From Thalassospira lucentensis (GTDB taxonomy: Bacteria > Pseudomonadota > Alphaproteobacteria > Rhodospirillales > Thalassospiraceae), in NCBI RefSeq assembly GCF_011806425.1, contig NZ_JAATOV010000002.1:372001-436000 (forward strand): DNA of 64,000 nt, in the 5' to 3' direction. The notes under the pieces were generated by a model. That model made no database searches, was not told the origin of the DNA, and saw only the letters and a program-made list of their open reading frames with translations. The first letter of the stretch is position 1. Every line of letters starts with the position of its first letter. A program made the translations under genes and the position numbers. Below are positions 1 through 8,112 of the stretch, piece by piece.

Positions 1-54
1 CTAGGGCATTCATCCGGATTTTAATTAACACCCTGTCATCACAGGAGACGAAAA

Positions 55-1767
55 ATGAGCCTTTTTGGTGCAATGATTTCCGGTGTTTCCGGCCTGAATG
101 CGCAGTCTAAGAACCTGGGCGTCATCTCGGATAACATCTCGAACCTCAACACTATCGGGTATAAAAGCACAGTCGGTCGCTTCTCGACCCTTGTGACTGA
201 ATCCGCAACCGCCACCAACTATACCCCCGGTGGCGTGCGCTTCCATCCAAAAGCAATGATCAGCAAACAAGGTTTGCTGCAATCAACGGCTTCATCGACA
301 TCCGCTGCAATCTCGGGCGATGGTTTCTTTGTTGTCCGCGACAACGTTACCCCCGGCTCTGAGGATGAGTTGTTCTTTACACGTGCGGGTGACTTCAAAC
401 CCGATGATGATGGATATTTGCGCAACACTGCTGGTTATTATGTCCAAGGCTGGGCAACTGACCGCGACGGGAACCTATTGGACCGCAATAACAATATTAC
501 CAGCGCAAACAGCTCGGCAACAACTGACCTTCAGGTCCTTGACATCAACCGCATTTTGACTGCCGCTGCCGCAACCACCCGTATTGAATTCGGCGCCATC
601 CTTAATAGCGATGAAACGCCAACACCTGCGGCAACCGATACGTCGACAACTGTCGGTATTGATTATGATACCACTGACTTGACGACATTGGCTGGTATCA
701 ACAACGGCGATCAATTCACCATTACACATAACGGCACGACAAGCACAATCACCATTAACACAGGTGATACGCTTGAAGGCCTTGCCGCAAAAATCAGTGC
801 TGTCACAGGCGTTTCTGCCTCAACGACGGTTACCGGAACCAATGACACGCTAACCCTTACAAGCTCGTTTGCCGATCAGGACGTCGTTATTGCCGATGTT
901 GCTCCGGGCGGTGCACTTGCTAGTCTCGGCTTTGGGACAGTACCCGGTACCTTAGCACCGACCTACACCGGCGGCAGCTTGGCATCTGGTGCAACTGCTG
1001 AAGATAACAGCATGCCTATCACGATATTTGATTCATTGGGGTCGTCACATACCGTGCAATTGCAGGTTGTTAAACTTGGCCAGAACCGATGGGGCTTTGA
1101 ACTTATTGGCGGCACAGGCACCAACGAACTCGATGCGGCTTCTCATCCAAACGGCCTGATCCAATCTGGGATCATGACCTTTAACGGGGATGGAACTCTT
1201 GCAACATATACCGACAATGCCGGTAACGACCTTACCAATTCGAGTGTTACTGCAAACTGGACAAACGGTTCGAACCAAAGCGAAATTTCTCTTGATTTCG
1301 GAACCCCTGGTTTCGGCGATGGGATCACGCAATTTGCCGCTGGCACCGATGGCAATGGCAACTTTGTGGAATACACAACAAAGTTCATCAACCAGGATGG
1401 CGCGCAAGCGGGCAGCATGGTGAACTATTCCTTCACCGAAGAAGGCTTCCTTGAAGTTGAATACGCAAATGGCGTGAAGCGTCCAGTATACAAACTGGCA
1501 ATTGCAACCTTTGAGGCACCAGACGAAATGCAGAACTATACCGGTAACGTATTCCGGCAAACCCGAGAATCTGGTGACTACCTTCTGCGCGAGCCTGGTC
1601 TAAACGGTGCCGGTAACGTGGTTGCGTCAGCGGTTGAATCTTCCAACGTTGATCTGGCCGAAGAGTTCACCAACATGATCGTGACTCAGCGTTCCTATTC
1701 CGCAAACACCAAAACGATCACCACGACGGACGAAATGCTTGATGAGCTGATCCGGATTAAACGGTAA
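55..1767 (+). CDS. flgE: Flagellar hook protein FlgE
   Basis: FlgE polymerises outside the cell into the curved hook that joins the basal body to the filament. The 570-residue product has the family's conserved ends. Residues 1-40 (SLFGAMISGVSGLNAQS, then ISDNISNLNTIGYK) form the rod/hook N-terminal signature. The last 45 residues (SSNVDLAEEFTNMIVTQRSYSANTKT) form the C-terminal helix that packs against it. The middle is Thr/Ser/Gly-rich and variable, as is usual, and makes the protein longer than the roughly 400 residues of enteric FlgE. An AGGAGACG ribosome site at about 42-49 supports this start. It is followed by a strong terminator, so it is probably the last gene of an operon entering from the left. 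High confidence. Confidence 0.96.
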   Translation: MSLFGAMISGVSGLNAQSKNLGVISDNISNLNTIGYKSTVGRFSTLVTESATATNYTPGGVRFHPKAMISKQGLLQSTASSTSAAISGDGFFVVRDNVTPGSEDELFFTRAGDFKPDDDGYLRNTAGYYVQGWATDRDGNLLDRNNNITSANSSATTDLQVLDINRILTAAAATTRIEFGAILNSDETPTPAATDTSTTVGIDYDTTDLTTLAGINNGDQFTITHNGTTSTITINTGDTLEGLAAKISAVTGVSASTTVTGTNDTLTLTSSFADQDVVIADVAPGGALASLGFGTVPGTLAPTYTGGSLASGATAEDNSMPITIFDSLGSSHTVQLQVVKLGQNRWGFELIGGTGTNELDAASHPNGLIQSGIMTFNGDGTLATYTDNAGNDLTNSSVTANWTNGSNQSEISLDFGTPGFGDGITQFAAGTDGNGNFVEYTTKFINQDGAQAGSMVNYSFTEEGFLEVEYANGVKRPVYKLAIATFEAPDEMQNYTGNVFRQTRESGDYLLREPGLNGAGNVVASAVESSNVDLAEEFTNMIVTQRSYSANTKTITTTDEMLDELIRIKR

Positions 1768-1780
1768 TTGATCTAAATTC

Positions 1781-1799
1781 AGGACATCACGTATGTCCT
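1781..1799. repeat. Small stem-loop after flgE
   Basis: AGGACAT and ATGTCCT form a 7-bp perfect stem around a 5-base loop, 14 bases after the flgE stop codon. No T-run follows directly. It is the first of four consecutive dyads in the flgE-fliF gap and may help stabilise the flgE 3' end. Confidence 0.4.
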
Positions 1800-1825
1800 T
1801 AATTACAGCTTTGTTTCGCAAAGTT

Positions 1826-1854
1826 GCCCGGCAAATTTGCCGGGCTTCTTTTTT
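1826..1854 (+). terminator. Rho-independent terminator of flgE
   Basis: A 20-base perfect palindrome (GCCCGGCAAA and its complement, 1826-1845) is followed by TTCTTTTTT. It separates flgE from the fliF transcription unit. Confidence 0.85.
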
Positions 1855-1904
1855 GGCATAAGACTCCCTACATAAAGGGCAGGCAATCGCGGCGATTAAA
1901 CAGA

Positions 1905-1959
1905 CAAATGATTCAAATCACTGAGAAATTTGAATCATTTGACCCGGCAAAAATTGCCG
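1905..1959. repeat. Inverted repeats upstream of fliF
   Basis: CAAATGATTCAAAT (1905-1918) is repeated in exact complement at 1928-1941 with a 9-base loop. A second dyad, CGGCAA/TTGCCG, lies at 1945-1959. Neither has a T-run. They sit 115-170 bases before the fliF start, where promoter and operator elements are expected. A loose CtrA-like element (TTAA, 7 bases, TTCA) follows at 1964-1978. Their role is unknown; a regulator site is the most natural reading. Confidence 0.5.
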
Positions 1960-2073
1960 TGTGTTAACCTGTTCTTCAACATGGAGAACTATTGGTTGTT
2001 GATACTGGTCTTTTTCTGTGTGAAGTGATCAGTGCCGGGGACAGTGAAAATTTAAAGTGCGAGGCAGTCGAAA

Positions 2074-3723
2074 GTGGGCGGCTTGTTACAAACGCTAAAA
2101 ACGTTGGGACCAACACGCCTGATGGCCATTTGTGGCGTCGGGGTGTTGCTGCTTGTCTTCTTTACATTCCTGATCATGCGTGTTTCGACACCGAACATGG
2201 AACTGCTCTACCGCGACCTTGATCCTGCCGATGCCAGTCAGATCGTCAATCGCCTCGAAGATCAGCAGGTCAGCTATAAGCTTCTGAATAACGGCACCGA
2301 AATTCTCGTCCCCGCCGACCAGGTCAACCGTATGCGTCTGAGCATGGCGGAAAACGGCCTGCCCGCCGGGGGTTCGGTCGGTTACGAAGTTTTTGACAAT
2401 GCCGATGGTTTTGGCGCCACCAGTTTCGAACAGAATATCAACCACGTCCGCGCCCTGGAAGGCGAACTGGCAAGAACCATCGCATCGATCCAGTCGATCC
2501 AACACGCCCGAGTTCACTTGGTTCTGCCAAAGCGTCAGATGTTCTCACGCGAAACCCAGCAGGCAAGCGCGTCTATCGCGGTTAAGATGGCCGGTGGTGA
2601 GCTTAAACCCGAACAAGTCGTTGCCATTCAGCACCTCGTTGCTGCTGCTGTCCCGCAGCTGGATCCCGGCAAAGTATCTATCATTGATGAACGCGGTCGC
2701 CTTCTTGCGCGCGGCGATGGTGAACAGCAATCAACGACCTTCCTGACCCAATCGGCCGACGAAATGCGCATTCGCAACGAAAGCCGTCTGCGCAACACCA
2801 TCGAAGATCTTCTGTCACGCTCGTTGGGATATGGCGAAGTGCGTGCCGAAGTTTCGGTTGAGATGAATTTCAACAAGGTCACAACGGCCGATGAACGCTT
2901 CAACCCCGATGAGCGGGTTGTCCGCTCCAGCCAGACGATTGACGAAAATTCAACCAATTCCGAGACAGAAGGCAATGATCCGGTAACCCTGCAAAACAAT
3001 CTTCCTGATCCGAACCTTGGCGCTGGGGCCGGTGCGGGCACCCAAAGTCAGGAAACCCGATCCGAAGAAACCGTCAATTACGAAATTTCCAAAACCACCA
3101 CCACACAGGTGAAGGAAATTGGCGAAATTTCGCGCATAACCGTGGCGGTTCTTGTCGACGGCACCTACACCACCGATGAAAATGGTGAACGGGTTTATCA
3201 GGAACGCTCGCCAGAGGATCTTGAGAAAATTGCCGCCCTTGTGCGCAGTGCAATCGGCTATGATCCGCAACGTAGCGATCAGGTCGAAGTGGTGAATATG
3301 CAATTTGCCGATACCACCGATCTGTTTGCCGACGAAGATATCGAAACCTTCCTTGGACTGGATAAGGCTGAAATCTTCCGTATCGCCGAGATGCTGGTAT
3401 TGGCGATTGTCGCAATCCTGGTCATCCTTCTGGTGGTTCGCCCGCTCCTTACACGTGCGTTCGAAACACTTCCAAGTGCGGCGGACATGGCACAGCGTCA
3501 GTTGCTTTCTGACGAAATGACAGCCGACGGCACCCCGGCCCTTGAAGGACCTGCGCCTGTGCCGATGGCGCCTGGCATGGAAGACGGCGAAGAATTGATC
3601 AATCTTTCCATGGTTGAAGGCCGTGTGAAAGCGTCTTCGGTTAAGAAAATTGGTGAGATTGTCGACAAACATCCTGAGGAAGCACTCGCGATCATTCGCA
3701 ACTGGCTGTATCAGGAAAACTAA
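2074..3723 (+). CDS. fliF: Flagellar MS-ring protein FliF
   Basis: FliF forms the inner-membrane MS ring on which the flagellar motor and export gate assemble. The 549-residue product has transmembrane segments at about residues 16-36 and 437-457. Between them lies the periplasmic ring-building domain, with the typical stretch around MELLYRDLDPADASQIV. The cytoplasmic tail ends in KIGEIVDKHPEEALAIIRNWL, the family's FliG-binding end, so the protein is complete. The start is GTG, with GAGG nine bases upstream. fliG normally follows this gene but is absent here. The stop codon instead overlaps the ATG of a 27-codon ORF that leads into fliH. Confidence 0.96.
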   Translation: MGGLLQTLKTLGPTRLMAICGVGVLLLVFFTFLIMRVSTPNMELLYRDLDPADASQIVNRLEDQQVSYKLLNNGTEILVPADQVNRMRLSMAENGLPAGGSVGYEVFDNADGFGATSFEQNINHVRALEGELARTIASIQSIQHARVHLVLPKRQMFSRETQQASASIAVKMAGGELKPEQVVAIQHLVAAAVPQLDPGKVSIIDERGRLLARGDGEQQSTTFLTQSADEMRIRNESRLRNTIEDLLSRSLGYGEVRAEVSVEMNFNKVTTADERFNPDERVVRSSQTIDENSTNSETEGNDPVTLQNNLPDPNLGAGAGAGTQSQETRSEETVNYEISKTTTTQVKEIGEISRITVAVLVDGTYTTDENGERVYQERSPEDLEKIAALVRSAIGYDPQRSDQVEVVNMQFADTTDLFADEDIETFLGLDKAEIFRIAEMLVLAIVAILVILLVVRPLLTRAFETLPSAADMAQRQLLSDEMTADGTPALEGPAPVPMAPGMEDGEELINLSMVEGRVKASSVKKIGEIVDKHPEEALAIIRNWLYQEN

Positions 3724-3806
3724 TGATCCAGTCAGTTACAGTCTCACCGGCAGCTTTTGGCTGCCCACCTTCATGTTGCTCAAGGCGGTTTAGCGGTTCG
3801 ATATGA
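3723..3806 (+). CDS. 27-codon ORF bridging fliF and fliH
   Basis: Its ATG overlaps the fliF stop as TAATG, and its TGA overlaps the fliH start as ATGA. The ORF therefore fills the gap exactly and in a single frame. AGGA at 3713-3716 gives a well-spaced ribosome site (6 bases), while fliH itself has no clear one. The peptide begins MIQSVTVSPAAFGC, contains three cysteines and matches nothing I recognise; in particular it does not resemble FliG. The likely role, by inference, is translational coupling of fliH to fliF. It may not make a functional peptide. Confidence 0.4.
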   Translation: MIQSVTVSPAAFGCPPSCCSRRFSGSI

Positions 3807-5188
3807 CGGCGATTGAAAAGTTCACATTTGCCCTAAGTTTTGATGATGCAGACAATGTCATTCGCTCATCGGGAGCAGATGACGAACATTACGACGTGGG
3901 CAAAAAGAAGAAAAAAGAGGAAGAGGAAGCTCCTCCTCCGCCGCCACCTGCGATCTACACCGAAGAGCAAGCCGCCCAAATGGTCGCCGACGCCGAAAAT
4001 GCTGCGCGCGAGCAGGCATTGGCAGAAGGCCACGCCCAAGGCTTGGAACAAGGCCGTCAGGAAATCCTGACATCACTGGAAAAAGCAGCCGCAGACTGCC
4101 AAGCGGTTATTGGGGAAAAGCTCTCGCAGATTGATGAGCAGCAAAAGCGTGCGAACGCACAGATCAACGAGGATGCCATCCATGTTGCTTTGGGCGTTAT
4201 CCGCAAACTGGCCCCTGCCTGGTCGAAAAAATACGAACTGACCGAAATCGAAGACATCGTGCGCCAATGCTTGGCCAACTTGTTTGAGGCCCCAAAAGTC
4301 ATCGTCAAAGTCCATCCCGAGCTTGAGCAGAAAATTTCCGAAAGCGCACAGCAAATTGCCGAATCACGTGGTTTTTCTGGCAATGTGATCGTCATTGGCG
4401 AGCCGGAAGTTGCGCGCGGCGATTGCATGGTTTCTTGGGGTGATGGTACTGCAGTTCGTGACAGTGGCCGTGTCTGGTCAGAAGTGAACGCCATCGTTGA
4501 TGGTGCGCTCGACCTCCATCGCGAGGAATATGACCTACCCCAAAGCGATATGGGCGATCCCGACGTTCAGCAAACCCGGCGGCCGGACGAAGCGCCAGCC
4601 GCCGAAAGCGCACCGGCGTCTTCAGATGCCGACGAACCAATTGAAAGCGATCATGGCGCGGCAACCGGCCTCGAAGCACAAAAGGGACAGGAAAGCGCAG
4701 ATACCGCGCAAAATGTTACCTCGGACACAGACAACCAAACCACACCTTCCGCGCCGTCCGAAGATCACGTAAAAGAAGGCAATGGCACCGATCCGCAGAA
4801 TGTGCAAACATCACCTGACGATGTGATGCAAACGTCTGATCTAGCGTCTGAAATGCCTGTCGATGATGCGAAAACATCGGCACCAACATCCGGGCATACG
4901 GCACAGGAATCAGACAGCGAATTTGAGGATGCCTCCGACGTCGCCCAAGACGGCGAGACGCAGAACGTAAATGAGGATGCGGCAAACAAGATAGATAACG
5001 GCGACAACGGCACCGCGCAGGTCCAAAGTCCCGACGCAACTGAACCGACCGACCCGCACTCTGTCCGCCCAACACCGGGCACATCTGCTGGGCAGGATGA
5101 AAACCGTGACCATGGTTCGACGCCAAATCCGCCCCAAGCAGATGACCCGGATGCTGAGAAGCAACCGCCAAAAGATGCAGGAGACTAA
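3803..5188 (+). CDS. fliH: Flagellar export ATPase regulator FliH with long acidic tail
   Basis: FliH binds the export ATPase FliI and docks it to the C-ring (FliN). The first 240 or so residues look like the family: a charged Lys/Glu and Pro-rich N-terminus (KKKKKEEEE, then a Pro run), a helical part with AEGHAQGLEQGRQE (GxxxG-like), and a C-terminal domain with VHPELEQKI. From about residue 243 to 461 the sequence is disordered, acidic, Asp/Glu/Ser/Thr/Pro/Gln-rich and without hydrophobic clusters. This nearly doubles the usual 200-260 residues. There is no obvious ribosome site, and its start overlaps the stop of the 27-codon ORF. The next gene, fliN, overlaps its stop codon. Confidence 0.85.
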   Translation: MTAIEKFTFALSFDDADNVIRSSGADDEHYDVGKKKKKEEEEAPPPPPPAIYTEEQAAQMVADAENAAREQALAEGHAQGLEQGRQEILTSLEKAAADCQAVIGEKLSQIDEQQKRANAQINEDAIHVALGVIRKLAPAWSKKYELTEIEDIVRQCLANLFEAPKVIVKVHPELEQKISESAQQIAESRGFSGNVIVIGEPEVARGDCMVSWGDGTAVRDSGRVWSEVNAIVDGALDLHREEYDLPQSDMGDPDVQQTRRPDEAPAAESAPASSDADEPIESDHGAATGLEAQKGQESADTAQNVTSDTDNQTTPSAPSEDHVKEGNGTDPQNVQTSPDDVMQTSDLASEMPVDDAKTSAPTSGHTAQESDSEFEDASDVAQDGETQNVNEDAANKIDNGDNGTAQVQSPDATEPTDPHSVRPTPGTSAGQDENRDHGSTPNPPQADDPDAEKQPPKDAGD

Positions 5189-5553
5189 TGATGGCTGAAG
5201 ACGACGATATTGAACTCTCCGATCTCGAAGACAGCGACAACGATTTCGACGGCGAAGGTACGGAACTTCTTGCAGCTGCCCAAAGTGGCAGCGAACAGAT
5301 GAAGACGTCCAAGGACCTCGAAGCGGTGTATGATATTCCCGTTCAGGTCTCTGCTGTGCTTGGAAAAGCAACCATGCAAGTCAGTCAACTGCTGAAACTT
5401 GGTCGCGGTGCTGTCGTAGAGCTTGACCGTAAAGTTGGTGAAGCTATTGATATATATGTAAACAACCGTTTGGTCGCGCGCGGCGAAGTGGTAGTTGTTG
5501 AAGACCGTCTTGGCGTGACCATGACGGAAATTATTAAGTCTGAGAAAAGCTAA
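5188..5553 (+). CDS. fliN: Flagellar motor switch protein FliN
   Basis: FliN forms the lower part of the C-ring, takes part in switching rotation and receives export cargo through FliH. The 121-residue product has an acidic N-terminus (DDDIELSDLEDSDNDFD) and a C-terminal SpoA domain with the expected landmarks DIPVQVSAVLGKATM, LGRGAVVELD and ARGEVVVVEDRLGVTM. The start is TAATG at 5188, overlapping the fliH stop. A second ATG at 5191 is better placed relative to CAGGAG at 5178-5183 and may be the true start. Its place after fliH is typical of Rhodospirillales motility operons. Confidence 0.95.
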   Translation: MMAEDDDIELSDLEDSDNDFDGEGTELLAAAQSGSEQMKTSKDLEAVYDIPVQVSAVLGKATMQVSQLLKLGRGAVVELDRKVGEAIDIYVNNRLVARGEVVVVEDRLGVTMTEIIKSEKS

Positions 5554-5574
5554 CGCAGGAAGGGATACGCGACT

Positions 5575-6369
5575 ATGGCCGAAGGGGGGACGAAGACGTC
5601 ATTTGACATTGCGACAGTCGGGGGACTGGTCATTGGCTTCGCGCTTGTCATTGCGGCAATCATATTTGGCGGCTCGCCTGGTGCCTTTATCGATATCCCG
5701 TCTGTTCTGATTGTGATCGGGGGGACGGCCGCGATTACGGCCGTGAGCTTTGCCCTTGGCGAGTTTTTGGGCTCAGGCAAAATCCTGATGCGGACGATTT
5801 TCCACAAATCGCGCAATCCGGCTGATGCCGCGTTACAGATTTTGCAACTGGCCGAAATCGCCCGAAAAGGCGGCGTTTTGTCCCTGCAAGGGCATCTCGA
5901 TAGCCTTCAAAGCGAAGAATACCTGTGGAAGGGCTTGTCGCTTGTTGTCGATGGCACCCCGTCCGAAGAAGTCGAAGCGATCATGCGCAAAGATATGAAC
6001 GCCACCATCGGACGCCACCAAAAAGGTGCAAACATCTTGCGTAAAGCAGGCGATGTTGCCCCGGCAATGGGACTGATCGGGACGCTGATCGGCCTGGTGC
6101 AGATGCTTGGTAACTTGGATGATCCGTCTTCTATCGGGCCTTCAATGGCGGTGGCACTTTTGACAACGTTCTATGGCGCGGTTCTGGCCAACATGGTGTT
6201 TATGCCACTTGCTGGTAAACTTGAACGTAACTCGAACGACGAAGAGCTTCTGAATTCGGTTTACATGGTAGGGGCGGTTTCCATTGGTCGTCAGGAAAAC
6301 CCACGTCGTCTTGAAATGCTAATCAATTCGATCCTGCCGCCGTCAAAACGTGTAAGCTATTTCGATTGA
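5575..6369 (+). CDS. motA: MotA/PomA-type flagellar stator protein
   Basis: This is a membrane channel subunit of the stator that turns ion flow into torque. The 264-residue protein shows four hydrophobic segments: about 13-32 and 39-58 near the N-terminus, then about 160-177 and 193-213. The MotA signature lies in the second half (GDVAPAMGLIGTLIGLVQML and ALLTTFYGAVLANMVFMPLA). The short first cytoplasmic part resembles PomA-type stators, but the ion cannot be told from this subunit alone. Its partner motB is not in the window and must be elsewhere. Its place between fliN and flbD fits a late flagellar operon. Confidence 0.9.
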   Translation: MAEGGTKTSFDIATVGGLVIGFALVIAAIIFGGSPGAFIDIPSVLIVIGGTAAITAVSFALGEFLGSGKILMRTIFHKSRNPADAALQILQLAEIARKGGVLSLQGHLDSLQSEEYLWKGLSLVVDGTPSEEVEAIMRKDMNATIGRHQKGANILRKAGDVAPAMGLIGTLIGLVQMLGNLDDPSSIGPSMAVALLTTFYGAVLANMVFMPLAGKLERNSNDEELLNSVYMVGAVSIGRQENPRRLEMLINSILPPSKRVSYFD

Positions 6370-6457
6370 TCAATAACTTGGAATTTTCGGCCCCGAACTT
6401 CTCTTTATCAAAGCGGCTTTCGCGGCCAATCGAAAATGATCGGAAAGAGATGAGACT

Positions 6458-8029
6458 ATGCAGGTACTGATCGTTGGTGGATTGGGCGGACAAATCGGCG
6501 CAGCCAGCAAGATCGCAATGGCGCGCGGCGCTTCGGTGCAATTGGCCGAAAGCGTTACGACCGCGCTAAATATCCTGCGGGCTGGCAACCGCATTGATGT
6601 TGTCATGGCCGATATCACCCTTGATGTGGCATCGCTTATTTCGGCCATGACCCAAGAACGCATCAGTGTTCCCGTCGTCGCATGCGGCATTGGCAACGAT
6701 GTCAATGGAGCGGTCAACGCCATCAAAGCTGGCGCGCAGGAATTTATCCCCCTGCCGCCTGAGGCCGACCTGATCGCCGCCATTTTCGAGGCCGTGACCG
6801 AAGAAAGCCACGCCCTGATCCATCGTGATGCCAAGATGGCCGAAACCCTGCGACTGGCGACACAAGTTGCCAAAAGCTCGGCCTCCATCCTGATCACCGG
6901 CGAAAGCGGGACCGGTAAAGAAATCATCTCGCGCTTTGTGCATCGCAAGTCCAACCGTGCAGACAAACCCTTTATTGCAGTCAACTGTGCAGCCATCCCG
7001 GACAACCTTCTGGAATCTGAGCTGTTTGGCCATGAAAAAGGTGCCTTTACCGGCGCGCAGGCCCGTCGGATTGGTAAATTTGAAGAAGCCAATGGTGGCA
7101 CCCTTTTGCTTGATGAAATCAGCGAAATGGATGTCCGTCTGCAGGCAAAACTGCTGCGTGCCATTCAGGAAAAGGAAATTGATCGTCTGGGCGGCAAAAG
7201 CCCGGTTAAGGTTGATGTCCGTATTCTGGCAACCTCAAACCGCAATCTTGAGGCCGAAGTCAACGCTGGCAATTTCCGCGAAGATTTGTATTTCCGTTTA
7301 AACGTGGTCAATCTGGACATTCCGTCTTTGCGCGAACGCCCCGACGACATTCCGATTTTGGCGGAATTCTTTGTCAAAAAATATTCCGAAGCCAACGAAG
7401 TGCCAATTCGGCCGATCAGCCCGCTGGCGATAACACGTTTGCTGTCGCACCACTGGCGCGGCAATGTGCGTGAACTAGAAAACACCATGCACCGCGCTGT
7501 TCTTGTCGCAGGTCCCGATGAAATCGGCCCCGAAGCCATCCTGTTGACCGGCGGCACCCCGCATGAGCCAGCCCCCGCGGCGGCACAGCAACCAGCTCCA
7601 GCGGCACCTGCACCAGCGGCCCCCTCTGCCGCGCGGGCGAATTCCGCCTATGCCAGTGCGAATGCGGCCTATGGTGCGGCGTCCTCGGCCTATCAGCCAA
7701 GTGCGCCTGCCCCTACACCTGCCCCGCAACCAGCACCATCATCGCCAGAACCGGCTGCCCCCGCGTCGGATGACCATTCTGCTGACGAAGCCGGTGATGC
7801 AAACAGCACAACCGATAACGGTTCGGGCACGGCGTTTCTGGTTGGGCGTACGGTCGCGGACGTCGAACGTGATCTGATCATTGATACGTTAAAGCATTGC
7901 TTTGGCAACCGTACCCATGCGGCAAACATTCTGGGGATTTCCATTCGGACATTGCGCAACAAATTGCGGCAATATACCGATGACGGGCTTGCGGTCCCGG
8001 CACCTGGTGATGGCAACGACGGATCGTGA
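6458..8029 (+). CDS. flbD: Sigma-54-dependent flagellar transcription activator FlbD
   Basis: This enhancer-binding protein activates class III/IV flagellar promoters with sigma-54. The 523 residues read as a degenerate receiver at 1-115, an AAA+ domain at about 125-350 and a Fis-type helix-turn-helix at about 475-515. In the receiver the usual acidic pair is replaced (VLIVGG), although Asp52 remains. The AAA+ domain has Walker A GESGTGKE near 148, the sigma-54 contact GAFTGA at 195-200, and [10 protein letters not shown]. The HTH reads [20 protein letters not shown]. The acidic-pair loss suggests phosphorylation is not the main switch, as reported for FlbD in Caulobacter. An Ala/Pro-rich linker of roughly 100 residues separates the AAA+ and DNA-binding parts. 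Confidence 0.93.
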   Translation: MQVLIVGGLGGQIGAASKIAMARGASVQLAESVTTALNILRAGNRIDVVMADITLDVASLISAMTQERISVPVVACGIGNDVNGAVNAIKAGAQEFIPLPPEADLIAAIFEAVTEESHALIHRDAKMAETLRLATQVAKSSASILITGESGTGKEIISRFVHRKSNRADKPFIAVNCAAIPDNLLESELFGHEKGAFTGAQARRIGKFEEANGGTLLLDEISEMDVRLQAKLLRAIQEKEIDRLGGKSPVKVDVRILATSNRNLEAEVNAGNFREDLYFRLNVVNLDIPSLRERPDDIPILAEFFVKKYSEANEVPIRPISPLAITRLLSHHWRGNVRELENTMHRAVLVAGPDEIGPEAILLTGGTPHEPAPAAAQQPAPAAPAPAAPSAARANSAYASANAAYGAASSAYQPSAPAPTPAPQPAPSSPEPAAPASDDHSADEAGDANSTTDNGSGTAFLVGRTVADVERDLIIDTLKHCFGNRTHAANILGISIRTLRNKLRQYTDDGLAVPAPGDGNDGS

Positions 8030-8112
8030 CAACGCCCCGCCTCGTTCCCATATACAACACTGAAACAACCGTCACAAAATACGCGTAACCAACAGGATAA
8101 CCAGCAAACACA

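Noticed and set aside
1945-1959. GGCAAAAATTGC upstream of fliF as a sigma-54 -24/-12 promoter
   Set aside because: The GG and GC are separated by 8 bases instead of the required 10, so it cannot be a standard sigma-54 site; it is better read as a small dyad.
7563-7877. Pro/Arg-rich frame inside flbD
   Set aside because: It is a frame shift of the Ala/Pro linker codons, not an independent gene.
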